From Candidatus Cybelea palsarum (GTDB taxonomy: Bacteria; Vulcanimicrobiota; Vulcanimicrobiia; Vulcanimicrobiales; Vulcanimicrobiaceae): a DNA stretch of 58,605 nucleotides. The translations under genes were made by a program, and so were the position numbers. The stretch is taken from NCBI GenBank assembly GCA_003166915.1, contig PMUK01000139.1, forward strand, positions 1 to 58,605. Reading direction: 5' to 3'. Below, piece after piece: positions 1 to 8,513 of this stretch; position 1 is the first letter of the stretch; every line of letters begins with the position of its first letter. The notes below the pieces were generated by a model, which worked only from the letters and a program-made list of their open reading frames with translations, was not told the DNA's origin and made no database searches.

Positions 1-71
1 AGCGCCAACGGGAATCGAACCCGTCTTTCCGCCTTGAAAGGGCGATGTCCTAACCGATAGACGATGGCGCC
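1..71 (-). tRNA. tRNA-Glu (anticodon TTC), 3' end cut by window
   Basis: Read on the minus strand, the segment folds as a tRNA: acceptor GGCGCCA, D-stem GTCT/AGGAC, anticodon stem TCGCC/GGCGG with loop CTTTCAA (anticodon TTC) and T-arm ACGGG-TTCGATT-CCCGT. The acceptor closes with a G1-U72 wobble. The discriminator base and any CCA lie beyond the window edge. Confidence 0.93.
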
Positions 72-168
72 GCAATGCCATCAACACCGTAACGGGCCCG
101 GGGGACCTTGTCAACGCCGCGAGTGACGGGAAGGGCGCCCGAGGCCGACAGCGAGGTTTTCGCTTCGC

Positions 169-456
169 TTACCGAATCGCGAGCGTGCTGCTACCGGGGC
201 GGCGCCGCACCGGGACGGGTTCGACGTGCTTCGATGCCTGACTTACGAACCAGACGCAGAGCAGCGTCAGTAATGCTGCGTCATCCAGAGCGCCGAGGAC
301 CGGTATATCGCTAAAGAGGTCAACCGGCGAGATCACAAGCACCGCGATCGCTGCGGCGATCAGCTTGAGCGACAGCGGGACGCGCGCGTCGCGCACGAGC
401 GGTATCGTCCGGAAGACGTCCCTCTTCGCCGCCAGAAATAAACGCATAAGCCTCAT
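169..456 (-). CDS. DUF1232 (YkvA-like) small membrane protein
   Basis: A 95-residue protein with the DUF1232 signature: a hydrophobic stretch followed by SPVDLFSDIPVLGALDD (about residues 43-59), matching the family pattern P-x-D-L-x-P-D-x-I-P-x-x-G-x-x-D-D. The rest of the central part forms one or two hydrophobic helices, so inner-membrane location is likely. The family has no settled biochemical role. It is transcribed away from the phosphoesterase gene at 506, with 49 bp between the two starts, so a shared divergent promoter region is likely. The start at 456 is chosen, but an ATG at 447 is equally possible. Confidence 0.8.
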   Translation of the reverse strand: MRLMRLFLAAKRDVFRTIPLVRDARVPLSLKLIAAAIAVLVISPVDLFSDIPVLGALDDAALLTLLCVWFVSQASKHVEPVPVRRRPGSSTLAIR

Positions 457-505
457 GATGCCGTAGTACCCGGGGCGCCCCCCACTGTTTCACGAACGGC
501 GCGGA

Positions 506-2668
506 ATGAGCGCGCGTACGACGGCGGTCCTCGCGGCTGCCTGCATTTCCGTTTGCGCGGCGGCGACGGCCGCCGGGGTCGTGCTTCCGAACGGTTGGGT
601 AATCCAACCACCGCAAGCACTCGTGACACAAACCGATACGTTCCCGCAGGGCGCCTCCGCGTCGCCCGACCAGGCTACGCTTGCCGTCGTCGAATCGGGA
701 TACAATCCGCCGTCGCTGCGTCTTTATCGCGCAAGCGATCTTCGCATGCTCGCGGCGATTCCGCTGAAAGGTGCATTCGGGCGCCCGGTGTGGATCGACG
801 GCGGCCACGTGCTGGTCGCCGGCGCGAATGCCGACGCGCTTTTCGATGTCGACGTGGTCGCAAAGAGCGCTCGCGCAGTTCCATTGGGCAAAGGCTCGTA
901 CCCGGTGGCCTTCGCGATGTCCGGCGAAAGGTTCGCCGCGGCAACCGATGGCGATACTTCGGTTCGCATCGGAACGTTAGACGGACTCTCGAGCGCAAAA
1001 GCAACCGGCGTCGGCGGATTTATCGGCGGGTTGGCTTTTTCTTCCGACGGTAAGACGCTCTTCGCTTCGAACTGCGCCGCGAGCTACGTCGAGGCGATCG
1101 ATACGCAGACGCTTGACGAGCGCCGGATCGAAACGGGGCTTCATCCGACAGCGATTCTTCCCGTCGGCGACACGATTTACGTTGCCGAGACTGACAACGA
1201 TACCGTCGGCGTCTACGACGCATCGAATGGAACGCGCATTGCGAGCATTTTCGTCGGCGACCGGACGGCGCACGGGTCAGAGGTCGTCGGAGTCTCGCCG
1301 AACGCACTCACGCGCGAGGGCGACGTGATCTACGCTTCGCTCGGCACCGCGAACGACATCGCCGTCATCCGCGATCGGAGCGTCGTCGCGCGCATCCCCG
1401 CCGGCTGGTATCCGACCGACGTCGTGGTGCTCGGGCAGCGGCTCTACATTATCGACGGCAAGGGCGAGGGCACGCGCCCGAATCCGCGTTACATTAACGG
1501 CTCCCACAGCGACGTCGACTATGTCGCGGCGATCCAGCACGGCTCGATTCGCGCGTACGACCTATCCCAACACGTCGCGGACTTGGGCAATCCACAAGGC
1601 GCCGCGGGCTGGACCAGCGCGCAGAGGAGCGCCGTCGTTCGCACCGGCGGCCCCATTGCGCACGTCTTCTTCATTCTCAAAGAAAATCGGTCGTACGATC
1701 AAGTGCTCGGCGACATGCCTCAGGGCAACGGCGATCCGAAGCTGACATCGTTCGGCGCGCGCGTGACGCCCAACGAGCATGCGCTCGCGACGCGCTTCGG
1801 CCTCTTCGACAACACTTACACGAGCGGCGAGGTCAGCGAACCCGGACACAACTGGGCAGACGCGGCCTTCGATACCGATTTCGTCGAACGCATGTGGCCG
1901 TCGACCTACGCCGGCCGCCGCGGCGACGACTCGCTCTCGCCGGCAATGGTTCCCTTCAGCGGCTACATCTGGCAGGACGCTCAAACCGCGCACGTCTCGT
2001 TTCGCGATTACGGCGAGATGGTCGACCCGCCCGTGCCGAGTTTGGCCGGACTCTACGACCCGCGTTACGTGGGTTGGAACCTCGACTACAGCGACCTCAA
2101 TCGCGTCAAGGAATGGCGCCGCGAGTTCGTCGATTTCATTCACGACGGCAACATGCCGCACTTGGAGTACATCTGGCTGCCCAACGACCACACCTACGGA
2201 CGGCGCCCCGGCAAACTTACGCCGGCGTCGATGGTGGCGCAGAACGATTACGCGCTGGGCGGGATCGTCGACACGATTTCGCATTCGCCGGTGTGGAGAT
2301 CGTCGGCGATCTTCGTGATCGAAGATGACGCACAAGACGGTCCCGATCACGTAAGCGGCCAGCGCACGATCTTCTTCCTCGTCTCGCCGTACGCGCGCGG
2401 CGGGCTGCAGCACACGCACTACTCGACGATGAGCGTGCTGCGCACGATGGAGCTGATGCTCGGCCTGCCGCCGCTCTCGACCTACGACGGCATGGCGGTT
2501 TCGCTGCACGCCGCCGTCTCGCCGGTTGCGCGGTTGGCGCCGTACACCGCTATTGCGCCGAAGATCAGTCTCTACAACCGAAACCTTAAAACCGCCTACA
2601 ATGCCCGGCTCACCGCGAAGCTCGACTTTAGCCGGCCCGACGTGAACCCGCCCTGGACCCAACGTTGA
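506..2668 (+). CDS. Secreted bifunctional YncE-type beta-propeller / phosphoesterase-family protein
   Basis: A 720-residue exported protein. Residues 1-25 form a signal peptide. Residues about 40-360 are a YVTN/YncE-like propeller (phrases such as ADTDNDTV-type blades, 'GLHPTAILPVGDTIYVAE'). Residues about 385-680 are an alkaline-phosphatase-fold phosphoesterase domain of the AcpA/phospholipase C group. Visible active-site blocks are KENRSYDQV (about 391-399; the Ser sits where this family has its Thr/Ser nucleophile), EPGHNW (about 445) and EDDAQDGPDH (about 605-614). Such fusions probably cleave phosphate esters in the periplasm or outside the cell. The substrate cannot be read from sequence. 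It is a single gene, convergent with the small membrane protein downstream. Confidence 0.88.
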   Translation: MSARTTAVLAAACISVCAAATAAGVVLPNGWVIQPPQALVTQTDTFPQGASASPDQATLAVVESGYNPPSLRLYRASDLRMLAAIPLKGAFGRPVWIDGGHVLVAGANADALFDVDVVAKSARAVPLGKGSYPVAFAMSGERFAAATDGDTSVRIGTLDGLSSAKATGVGGFIGGLAFSSDGKTLFASNCAASYVEAIDTQTLDERRIETGLHPTAILPVGDTIYVAETDNDTVGVYDASNGTRIASIFVGDRTAHGSEVVGVSPNALTREGDVIYASLGTANDIAVIRDRSVVARIPAGWYPTDVVVLGQRLYIIDGKGEGTRPNPRYINGSHSDVDYVAAIQHGSIRAYDLSQHVADLGNPQGAAGWTSAQRSAVVRTGGPIAHVFFILKENRSYDQVLGDMPQGNGDPKLTSFGARVTPNEHALATRFGLFDNTYTSGEVSEPGHNWADAAFDTDFVERMWPSTYAGRRGDDSLSPAMVPFSGYIWQDAQTAHVSFRDYGEMVDPPVPSLAGLYDPRYVGWNLDYSDLNRVKEWRREFVDFIHDGNMPHLEYIWLPNDHTYGRRPGKLTPASMVAQNDYALGGIVDTISHSPVWRSSAIFVIEDDAQDGPDHVSGQRTIFFLVSPYARGGLQHTHYSTMSVLRTMELMLGLPPLSTYDGMAVSLHAAVSPVARLAPYTAIAPKISLYNRNLKTAYNARLTAKLDFSRPDVNPPWTQR

Positions 2669-2690
2669 CCGCCTCTTTGCCTTCTGTGGG

Positions 2691-2954
2691 TTAAACGCCC
2701 GATCGGCGGCCGCTCACCATCCGCGCGATGAACAGAAGGACCACGGCGCCAACTAATGCGACCACGATGCTGTAGATGTTGATCCCGGTTACGCCGGAAT
2801 GGCCGAACAAGCCGAATATCCAACCACCCAGAAGCGCGCCGACGACCCCGATTACGAGATCCCCAATCACACCCCCGGGGCCCTCACCGGGAACGACGAA
2901 TTTTGCCAGATACCCTGCGATCAATCCGACAACGAGCCAAATAAGAATGAGCAT
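2691..2954 (-). CDS. GlsB/YeaQ/YmgE family small membrane protein
   Basis: An 87-residue, very hydrophobic protein with three predicted membrane helices and the Gly-rich pattern of the family formerly called transglycosylase-associated: LIAGYLAKFVVPGEGPGG, then GDLVIGVVGALLGGWIFG. Members are often induced by envelope or acid stress, but no enzymatic activity is established. The length fits the family (80-90 residues). It is a lone gene, convergent with the phosphoesterase gene (22 bp between ends). Nothing in the flanks indicates specific regulation. Confidence 0.9.
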   Translation of the reverse strand: MLILIWLVVGLIAGYLAKFVVPGEGPGGVIGDLVIGVVGALLGGWIFGLFGHSGVTGINIYSIVVALVGAVVLLFIARMVSGRRSGV

Positions 2955-3290
2955 ATTATCGACCTTTCCCTGTTTAGAAATCTTACGTCGAGGACCGGCT
3001 GCGGGCGCAAGAGGTTCAATCGTGTCTCAAACGGTTAGTTGATTTCTCCCCAATTCGCTGATTTTGAAACCCACGCGGTCGCCGACAGGTCGCCGATGTA
3101 ATTCCGGGCGTAGCTATATTGGGGGGCTAACCAAGCGGACTCGGTGCCTTCTCCTACAACGAACTGCAACCCGGTGGATTGAAGGTGTACTCGCGTTCGC
3201 CGCCTAACGTCGGTGCGGCGTAATCGACGCCTCGCGTTACTAATTGAAGTTGTTGCGAACGTATCCCGGCTCCAATAAGGCAGGTTTTTT
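2955..3290. other. Intergenic region, no confident gene
   Basis: No complete gene is seen. On the plus strand, one frame ending at the TAA near 3224 reads as an ordinary protein tail (GAFSYNELQPGGLKVYSRS...) without any start. It may be a relic of a decayed gene. The last bases before 3291 (AAGGCAGG) serve as the ribosome site of the next gene. Confidence 0.4.
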
Positions 3291-4208
3291 ATGCAGTCTC
3301 GTCATCGCTTCGTTCGAACGTTTTCTACGCTCGGTGTCGCCGCACTCGTTGCCGGCTGTTCGGCATACGGGTCTTCAGGAAAGATAACGCCGCTCGATAC
3401 CACCCCCGGGTCACAAACGCGTTCGGCGCAACGTGCGGTCATTTTCGACGCCGCGCCGGTTGAGTTCGCCTATGTCGCCAACTTTAGCTCCAACAACATT
3501 TCCGCATATGCCATCGACGCGACAAGCGGCGCGTTGAAGCCGGTCACGGGATCCCCATTTGCGGCGGGCAGCAACCCCTATTTCGGGGCAGTCGATCCTA
3601 ATGGCAAGTTCGTCTACGTCACTAACGATGGCTCCAATAACGTTTGGGCCTATAGCATCGACTCGACCGGCGGTGCCCTGAAACCGGTGAAGGGATCACC
3701 GTTTGCCGCCGGCACCAAGCCGTATTTCGTAACAGTCGGCCCTTCGGCCAAGTTCGTCTACGTGGCCAACAATGGTTCTAACAATGTTTCGGCCTACACC
3801 ATCAACGCTACCAGCGGCGCGCTGAAACCAGCGACTGGGTCGCCCTTTGCCACGGACAGCGAACCCTATGGCGTGGCCGTCGATCCTACCGGCAAGTTCG
3901 CCTACGTGCCTAACAGTGGTTCCAACGATGTTTCCGGCTATGCTATCAACGCGACGAGCGGCGCGCTGAAACCAGTGAAAGGCTCGCCATTTGCGGCGGG
4001 CACGAATACCGATGGTGTAGCGGTGGATCCTCTGGGCAAGTTTGCGTATGCGGCCAACGATGGCTCGAACAATGTTTCCGCCTACGCTATCTCGACCAAC
4101 GGTGCGCTGCAACAAGCCAAGGGATCACCGTTTGCGGTGGGTACCGGTCCGTATCTCATTGCCACGTGCCGCCGGGTCGCTAGCACCTGCGTGCCGCCGC
4201 CATTGTAG
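3291..4208 (+). CDS. Lipoprotein with five-blade lactonase/YVTN-like beta-propeller
   Basis: A 305-residue protein with a type II signal peptide (LVAGC, Cys23). From residue 59 to about 298 it is five near-identical repeats of about 48 residues, each with the pattern F-x-Y-V-x-N-x-G-S-N-N-V-S-A-Y-x-I-x-x-T-S-G-A-L-K-P-x-x-G-S-P-F-A-x-G. This is the blade of 6-phosphogluconolactonase-like/YVTN propellers, which usually have seven blades. The lipid anchor suggests display on a membrane. No catalytic role can be assigned. The repeats are similar at DNA level too, which suggests recent internal duplication. The 3' end overlaps the tail of the broken TMEM175-type gene on the other strand by 84 nt. 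Confidence 0.85.
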   Translation: MQSRHRFVRTFSTLGVAALVAGCSAYGSSGKITPLDTTPGSQTRSAQRAVIFDAAPVEFAYVANFSSNNISAYAIDATSGALKPVTGSPFAAGSNPYFGAVDPNGKFVYVTNDGSNNVWAYSIDSTGGALKPVKGSPFAAGTKPYFVTVGPSAKFVYVANNGSNNVSAYTINATSGALKPATGSPFATDSEPYGVAVDPTGKFAYVPNSGSNDVSGYAINATSGALKPVKGSPFAAGTNTDGVAVDPLGKFAYAANDGSNNVSAYAISTNGALQQAKGSPFAVGTGPYLIATCRRVASTCVPPPL

Positions 4209-4858
4209 GCGGCGTACGAAATGCGGGAGGATGATTCGGCGACATACGAGCAGCCACAAGACCATCGCGAGAAGCACGATTTCGAGCGAGGTCACGTGCA
4301 GGCCGCCGACGTCGAAGCTTCCGCGCGTCAGGCCCAAGGCAGCGGCCACGACGGCGAATGCCGCCGCCACTGAGAACATGTGCGCCGTTCGCTCAACGCC
4401 CCAGGCAAAATCGCCGGCGATAGCGCCGACCATCGCGCACGCACGCCGATCGCGAACATCCCGGCCAGCAACGCGTAGACGGCCGCAAAGCTCAGTAGCA
4501 TTAGGCGCAGAAAGAAATGCGGTCCGCCACCCTGCACCGTGATATCTCGCGCACCGATCTGCAAAAAGTACAGCATCAGCACCAGTCCGCCCAACAGCGC
4601 GAAGTTCATAACGAGCGTCACGCGATTAAGGACCAGATAGGTCTTGAAGAGCCGGTGATGGTTCCACCACAGCGTCACGACCATAGAAAACGACGCGGCG
4701 AAAACCAAGACGTTGCCGCTCAAGTTCGCAAGAGTCGCTCCCGTGCTTGGAATCGACAGGCTCAAGCCGATCTCGGCGAGGCAAAAGCCGATGACGATGT
4801 CGGAAAACGCTTCGATGCGGTGAATCGTTTGCTCGTCAGCCGTCGTTGGTGGTGTCAA
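4125..4858 (-). pseudogene. TMEM175/DUF1211-family membrane protein, frameshifted
   Basis: Two frames together make one TMEM175-type protein of about 244 residues. The 5' part (from 4858) carries RIEAFSDIVIGF, the family's R-x-x-x-F-S-D filter-helix motif, followed by four hydrophobic helices. At about 4430 the reading moves into the frame starting MVGAIAGDFAWGVERTAHMF, which supplies the last helices and continues to 4125. There is no stop/start pair at the junction (GCG-CG-ATG-GTC), so one base appears to be missing. The start is a TTG at 4858 with a strong GGAGG five bases upstream. Bacterial homologues are potassium-conducting channels. Either this gene is broken or the base is an assembly error. 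Confidence 0.75.
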
Positions 4859-4937
4859 TGCCGCCTCCGCTAGCGTTGTTGTCCTCCGGCAAGCAATAGC
4901 CTCCGGCTGCGAGGATGCCTTTAACAAAGGACCAACC

Positions 4938-5717
4938 GTGAGCGAACGGATCGTATTTTGCTGGAGCGGCGGGAAAGACTCGGCGCTTGCGCTGCACAGG
5001 ATGCTGCAAGACGATCGGTATACGATCGTCTCCCTTCTTACCACCGTGAACGAACGATTCGCGCGAGTGTCGATGCATGGAGTTCGACTCGAGCTAGCGC
5101 AGGCGCAGGCGCGCGCTATAGGCCTGCCGCTGGATATAGTGTTTGTTAACGGCTGTTCGAATGACGAGTACGAGCGCAACATGTCGGCCCATCTGCTCGC
5201 GCATAAGGAGCACGGTGTATCGGGCGTTGCGTTTGGCGACATCTTTCTCGAGGATCTCCGGCGCTGGCGCGAGGAGAAGCTCGCACGTATCGGGATGCGC
5301 GGTCTCTTTCCACTTTGGAAGCTCGACACGCGTAAGGTTATTGGAGAGTTTATCGACCTAGGCTTTCGATCGATCGTGTGTTGTGTTAGCGACGCCTACC
5401 TGGATGAGACGGCGCTGGGCCGGATCGTCGACTGGGACCTTATCAATACGCTTCCGTCCGACGTTGACCCCTGTGGCGAGAACGGCGAATTCCATTCGTT
5501 CGCGTATGCCGGCCCGATCTTCAACGCTCGTATTAACGTGACCGTTGGGGAGCAAGTCTACCGCCGCGTCGAGCAAACGAATCCTGACGGTGCCGCGACC
5601 CCATCGCCCTGCCCGCTGTCCAACACGCGTACGGCCAAGGGGTTTTGGTTTTGCGATCTGTTGCGGGCGGAAGGTCAGGATGACGGTGGGAGGGCGCCGA
5701 AGGTGGAATGGCAATGA
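4938..5717 (+). CDS. Dph6-like PP-loop ATPase (diphthine-ammonia ligase family)
   Basis: A 259-residue protein beginning with the PP-loop ATP-pyrophosphatase motif FCWSGGKDSALALH (residues 7-20). A central block GVAFGDIFLEDLRRWREEKLARIGM and the tail motif CGENGEFHSFAYAGPIF (about 179-195) are characteristic of the DUF71/Dph6 group. Archaeal and eukaryotic members amidate diphthine on EF-2. Bacteria lack diphthamide, so the substrate here is unknown. The start is GTG at 4938. It overlaps the following cyclophilin gene by four bases (ATGA at 5714), so the two are co-translated. It is divergent from the TMEM175-type gene. Confidence 0.88.
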   Translation: MSERIVFCWSGGKDSALALHRMLQDDRYTIVSLLTTVNERFARVSMHGVRLELAQAQARAIGLPLDIVFVNGCSNDEYERNMSAHLLAHKEHGVSGVAFGDIFLEDLRRWREEKLARIGMRGLFPLWKLDTRKVIGEFIDLGFRSIVCCVSDAYLDETALGRIVDWDLINTLPSDVDPCGENGEFHSFAYAGPIFNARINVTVGEQVYRRVEQTNPDGAATPSPCPLSNTRTAKGFWFCDLLRAEGQDDGGRAPKVEWQ

Positions 5718-6325
5718 ACAAATTTTCAACCGTCGCCGCCCTGGTGCTGGCCTTTGCCTGTTGTATCGGTGCTGCCAAGGAGCCGGCCCCACAAACATCG
5801 GCCTCCGGTACGTACCGCGTACTGTTCGACACGAGTAAAGGACCCGTCGTCATCGACGTGGACCGTCGTCTCGCGCCCCACGGCGCCCAGCACTTCTACC
5901 AGCTGGTCAAGGCGAAGTATTTCGACGGCGCTCGCTTTTACCGCGTCGTACCGGGCTTTGTGGTGCAGTGGGGCGCGGCGGCCAGCCCCACCGTTACCAA
6001 GAAGTGGGATACCACCATTCCCGACGATCCGCCCAAAGCGTCGAATACGCGCGGAATGGTATCGTATGCCGCAACGTCAGAGCCGAACAGCCGCTCGACG
6101 CACCTCTTCATCAACCTGGGAGACAACGCCCGGCTCGATGCGATGGGGTTTGCTCCGATCGGCCGGGTCTCGAGCGGAATGCAGAACGTCGACCACATCT
6201 ACTCCGGTTACGGGGAACAGCCGGATCAAGATAAGATCGCGGCGCAGGGCAACGCCTACCTTAAGAAAGAGTTCCCGCGATTGGATTACATCAAGACTGC
6301 CCGCATCGTTAGTGAATCGCGGTAG
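5714..6325 (+). CDS. Exported cyclophilin-type peptidyl-prolyl cis-trans isomerase
   Basis: About 203 residues: a signal peptide (MNKFSTVAALVLAFACCIGAAK) and then a cyclophilin domain with YFDGARFYRVVPGFVVQWG (the F-H/Y-R-x-I/V-x-x-F-x-x-Q block), SRSTHLFINLGDN and FAPIGRVSSGM. The catalytic Arg and Gln are kept. The usual 'FHR' is 'FYR'. It should catalyse proline isomerisation of proteins outside the cytoplasm. Start 5714 is preferred over the ATG at 5708 because AGGTGG sits eight bases upstream of it and because it forms an ATGA overlap with the preceding gene. Confidence 0.9.
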   Translation: MNKFSTVAALVLAFACCIGAAKEPAPQTSASGTYRVLFDTSKGPVVIDVDRRLAPHGAQHFYQLVKAKYFDGARFYRVVPGFVVQWGAAASPTVTKKWDTTIPDDPPKASNTRGMVSYAATSEPNSRSTHLFINLGDNARLDAMGFAPIGRVSSGMQNVDHIYSGYGEQPDQDKIAAQGNAYLKKEFPRLDYIKTARIVSESR

Positions 6326-6350
6326 CCTGCAGCGGCTGTTACATCCCACG

Positions 6351-6905
6351 CTAGGGTGACGGCTTTGGCGTAGGAATCATTCGCTGCGTGGTCCGGCGCA
6401 GCTTGTCGTTGCGGATCGTGTAGGTCGCAACGATGAGTTTTGAAGGGCAGCAATTGGGATCCTTGGCCGCGTAGTAGGGCAAGGTTGCGACGAGTTTTCC
6501 GCCTTTGACCTGCACACCCAGATGACCGGCGGAATCGATATGCCCCGCGTAAACGAACGGAACGCGGCCACGGCGAGCAAAGACGATCTGGGTAAACACG
6601 CCGCCGCTTCCGCCGCTATCGAGCGGAACGGCGAGCACGGCGTAGCCGCTCGTTAGGGTGCCTTGATGCGCGAGCTCAGATGTGACGTATCCGCCGATGG
6701 CTTGTCCTTCGGGCGCGCCCAGCACGTCAACCTACGGGTGAGTCTTCGGATCGAATGCCGACGATGGTGGCACGCTCCGATCGATCTTAAGCTGCGGCGT
6801 CGCCTTGACGAGAGCGACGATCTGCGAAGGCGTCAGCGGCGGGGATGCTAGCGCCAGGCTAGGAACGAGCGCGAATGCCAACGCCCAAACGGCTTTTCTT
6901 GCCAT
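6351..6905 (-). pseudogene. LppP/LprE-like secreted protein interrupted by an in-frame TAG
   Basis: From the ATG at 6905 the frame encodes a signal peptide (MARKAVWALAFALVPSLALA) and about 37 further residues. It then meets TAG at 6734-6732 and continues in the same frame for another 126 codons to 6351. The downstream part (VDVLGAPEGQAIGGYV..., KDPNCCPSKLIVATYTIRN) resembles the C-terminal domain of mycobacterial LppP/LprE-type lipoproteins, with their D-P-x-C-C-P-S block. A single substitution explains the break. The 5' end faces the MFS transporter gene. If the TAG is real and not read through, only a 57-residue peptide is made. Confidence 0.7.
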
Positions 6906-6988
6906 ACGAAGGGTGTGTTACTATCTTCGGGCGACGGCCTTCCTTCTGCTCTAAGAGGGGCACGCGAGGGCGCGTAGCAATTGAGTCC

Positions 6989-8338
6989 ATGGCCTTCTTC
7001 GATCGATCCAACACGATGGCGAAGCCTGGCTTCAATCGGTGGCTGGTTCCGCCCGCGGCGCTTTGCATTCATCTCTGCATCGGCGAAGCGTACGCCTTCA
7101 GCGTCTTTACCAAGCCGATGGCGCAAGCGATCGGCATCACCGCTCCAAGGTCCGGTGCCGATTGGACGGTCCCCGAACTCGGCTGGATCTTCAGCCTCTC
7201 CATCTTGGTCCTCGGCCTCTCCGCAGCTTTTGGCGGCAAGTGGGTGGAACGCGCGGGGCCCCGCAAGGCGATGTTCGTCGCGGCGCTCTGCTTTAGCAGC
7301 GGCTTGGTCCTCGCGGGTATCGGCGTCAACGCGCATCTGCTGTGGCTGGTCTATCTCGGCTACGGGGTGGTCGGAGGATGCGGACTCGGCATCGGCTACA
7401 TCTCCCCGGTCTCAACGCTGATCAAATGGTTTCCCGACCGGCCGGGCTTGGCGACCGGCACCGCCATCATGGGCTTTGGCGGCGGCGCAATGATCGGTGC
7501 TCCGCTCTCCGTACTCCTCATGAAACACTTCGCGAACGCATCGGGCACCGGCGTCGCGCAAACGATGTTCGTGCTGGCCGTTCTCTACTTCATCTGGATG
7601 GTCGCCGGTTCGCTGATCGTGCGAATCCCGCAAGAAGGCTGGAAGCCGGCCGGCTACATCGCGCCGGTCGCTTCGCAGGCAATGATTACGAGCCGAAACG
7701 TCGTGCTGGAACGAGCCCTGCGCACGCCGCAGTTCTATCTCCTCTGGCTCGTGCTCTGCTTGAACGTCACCGCGGGAATCGGGGTGATCGGCCAAGCGTC
7801 GCTCATGATCCAGGACATCTTCGGAGTGACTGCCGTGGCGGCGGCGGGCTTCGTCGGCCTCATCAGCCTCTTCAACATGGGCGGCCGAATCTTTTGGGCG
7901 TCGCTCTCGGACTTCATCGGACGTAAGCGAACCTACGCGATCTTCTTCATCGCGGGCGCGGTACTATACGCCTTCGTTCCAACCTGGGGGCATCTGCATG
8001 TCGTCGCGCTGTTCGTCCTGTCGTTTCTGTTGATCATCAGCATGTACGGCGGCGGCTTCGCGACGATTCCGGCGTACCTGCGCGATCTCTACGGAACCGT
8101 CAACGTCGGCGCGATCCATGGCGCGTTGCGAACGGCATGGTCGGTTGCCGGAATCGCGGGGCCCGTCCTGATCAACTACATTCGCGAGTACGAGATCAAT
8201 CACGGGGTCGCGAAGGCCGACGCGTACTCCGTTACCATGTATGTTATGGCCGCGCTTTTAGTCGTCGGGCTCCTGTGCGATCTCGCGGTTCGCCCTGTCG
8301 ATGAGCGCTATTATCTCGAAGCGCAAACAGTAACCTGA
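6989..8338 (+). CDS. OFA-family (oxalate/formate antiporter-like) MFS transporter
   Basis: About 449 residues with twelve hydrophobic helices. The opening WLVPPAALCIHLCIGEAYAFSVFTKPM is the hallmark of the OFA branch of the major facilitator superfamily, and GGCGLGIGYISPVSTLIKWFPDRPGLATG and MGGRIFWASLSDFIGRKRTY are the typical cytoplasmic loops. OFA members exchange small carboxylates such as oxalate, formate or lactate. The exact substrate is unknown. The frame is open back to 6875, but that part overlaps the divergent gene's signal-peptide region and is unlike the family, so ATG 6989 is taken. A 45-residue partner follows 10 bp downstream. Confidence 0.9.
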   Translation: MAFFDRSNTMAKPGFNRWLVPPAALCIHLCIGEAYAFSVFTKPMAQAIGITAPRSGADWTVPELGWIFSLSILVLGLSAAFGGKWVERAGPRKAMFVAALCFSSGLVLAGIGVNAHLLWLVYLGYGVVGGCGLGIGYISPVSTLIKWFPDRPGLATGTAIMGFGGGAMIGAPLSVLLMKHFANASGTGVAQTMFVLAVLYFIWMVAGSLIVRIPQEGWKPAGYIAPVASQAMITSRNVVLERALRTPQFYLLWLVLCLNVTAGIGVIGQASLMIQDIFGVTAVAAAGFVGLISLFNMGGRIFWASLSDFIGRKRTYAIFFIAGAVLYAFVPTWGHLHVVALFVLSFLLIISMYGGGFATIPAYLRDLYGTVNVGAIHGALRTAWSVAGIAGPVLINYIREYEINHGVAKADAYSVTMYVMAALLVVGLLCDLAVRPVDERYYLEAQTVT

Positions 8339-8348
8339 GGTTTCTACG

Positions 8349-8486
8349 ATGGATCAGCTTGAAAGACGCATGCGGCCCGAAGACAGCAACACGACGATGC
8401 TCGTTCTGGCCTGGCTCTGGGTCGGACTACCGCTGGCTTGGGGCATCGCCGTCACGATCGACAACGCCACGAAACTCTTCCAGTAG
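8349..8486 (+). CDS. MFS transporter small subunit (45 aa, single helix)
   Basis: A 45-residue protein (MDQLERRMRPEDSNTTMLVLA...) with one membrane helix LVLAWLWVGLPLAWGIAVTI and a short tail. It starts 10 bp after the OFA transporter stop. Short proteins with the pattern A-W-x-W-V-G-I/L-P-L-A-W-G immediately after OFA transporter genes are a recognised family annotated as an MFS transporter small subunit. The role is presumably assembly or modulation of the large subunit. The position, helix pattern and spacing make this a real gene despite its size. Confidence 0.8.
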   Translation: MDQLERRMRPEDSNTTMLVLAWLWVGLPLAWGIAVTIDNATKLFQ

Positions 8487-8513
8487 CGCTGCCGGCGCGA
8501 GGACTGCCCGGCC

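Noticed and set aside
1562-2662. Long open frame (366 codons) opposite the YncE/phosphoesterase gene
   Set aside because: It has no family features, is rich in Arg/Val, and mirrors the codon bias of the real gene on the other strand. Such antisense frames are expected at this GC content.
3460-4180. Regular repeats in the lipoprotein gene considered as a CRISPR array
   Set aside because: The period is about 144 bp, the repeats are in frame and translate to propeller blades, and there are no unique spacers.
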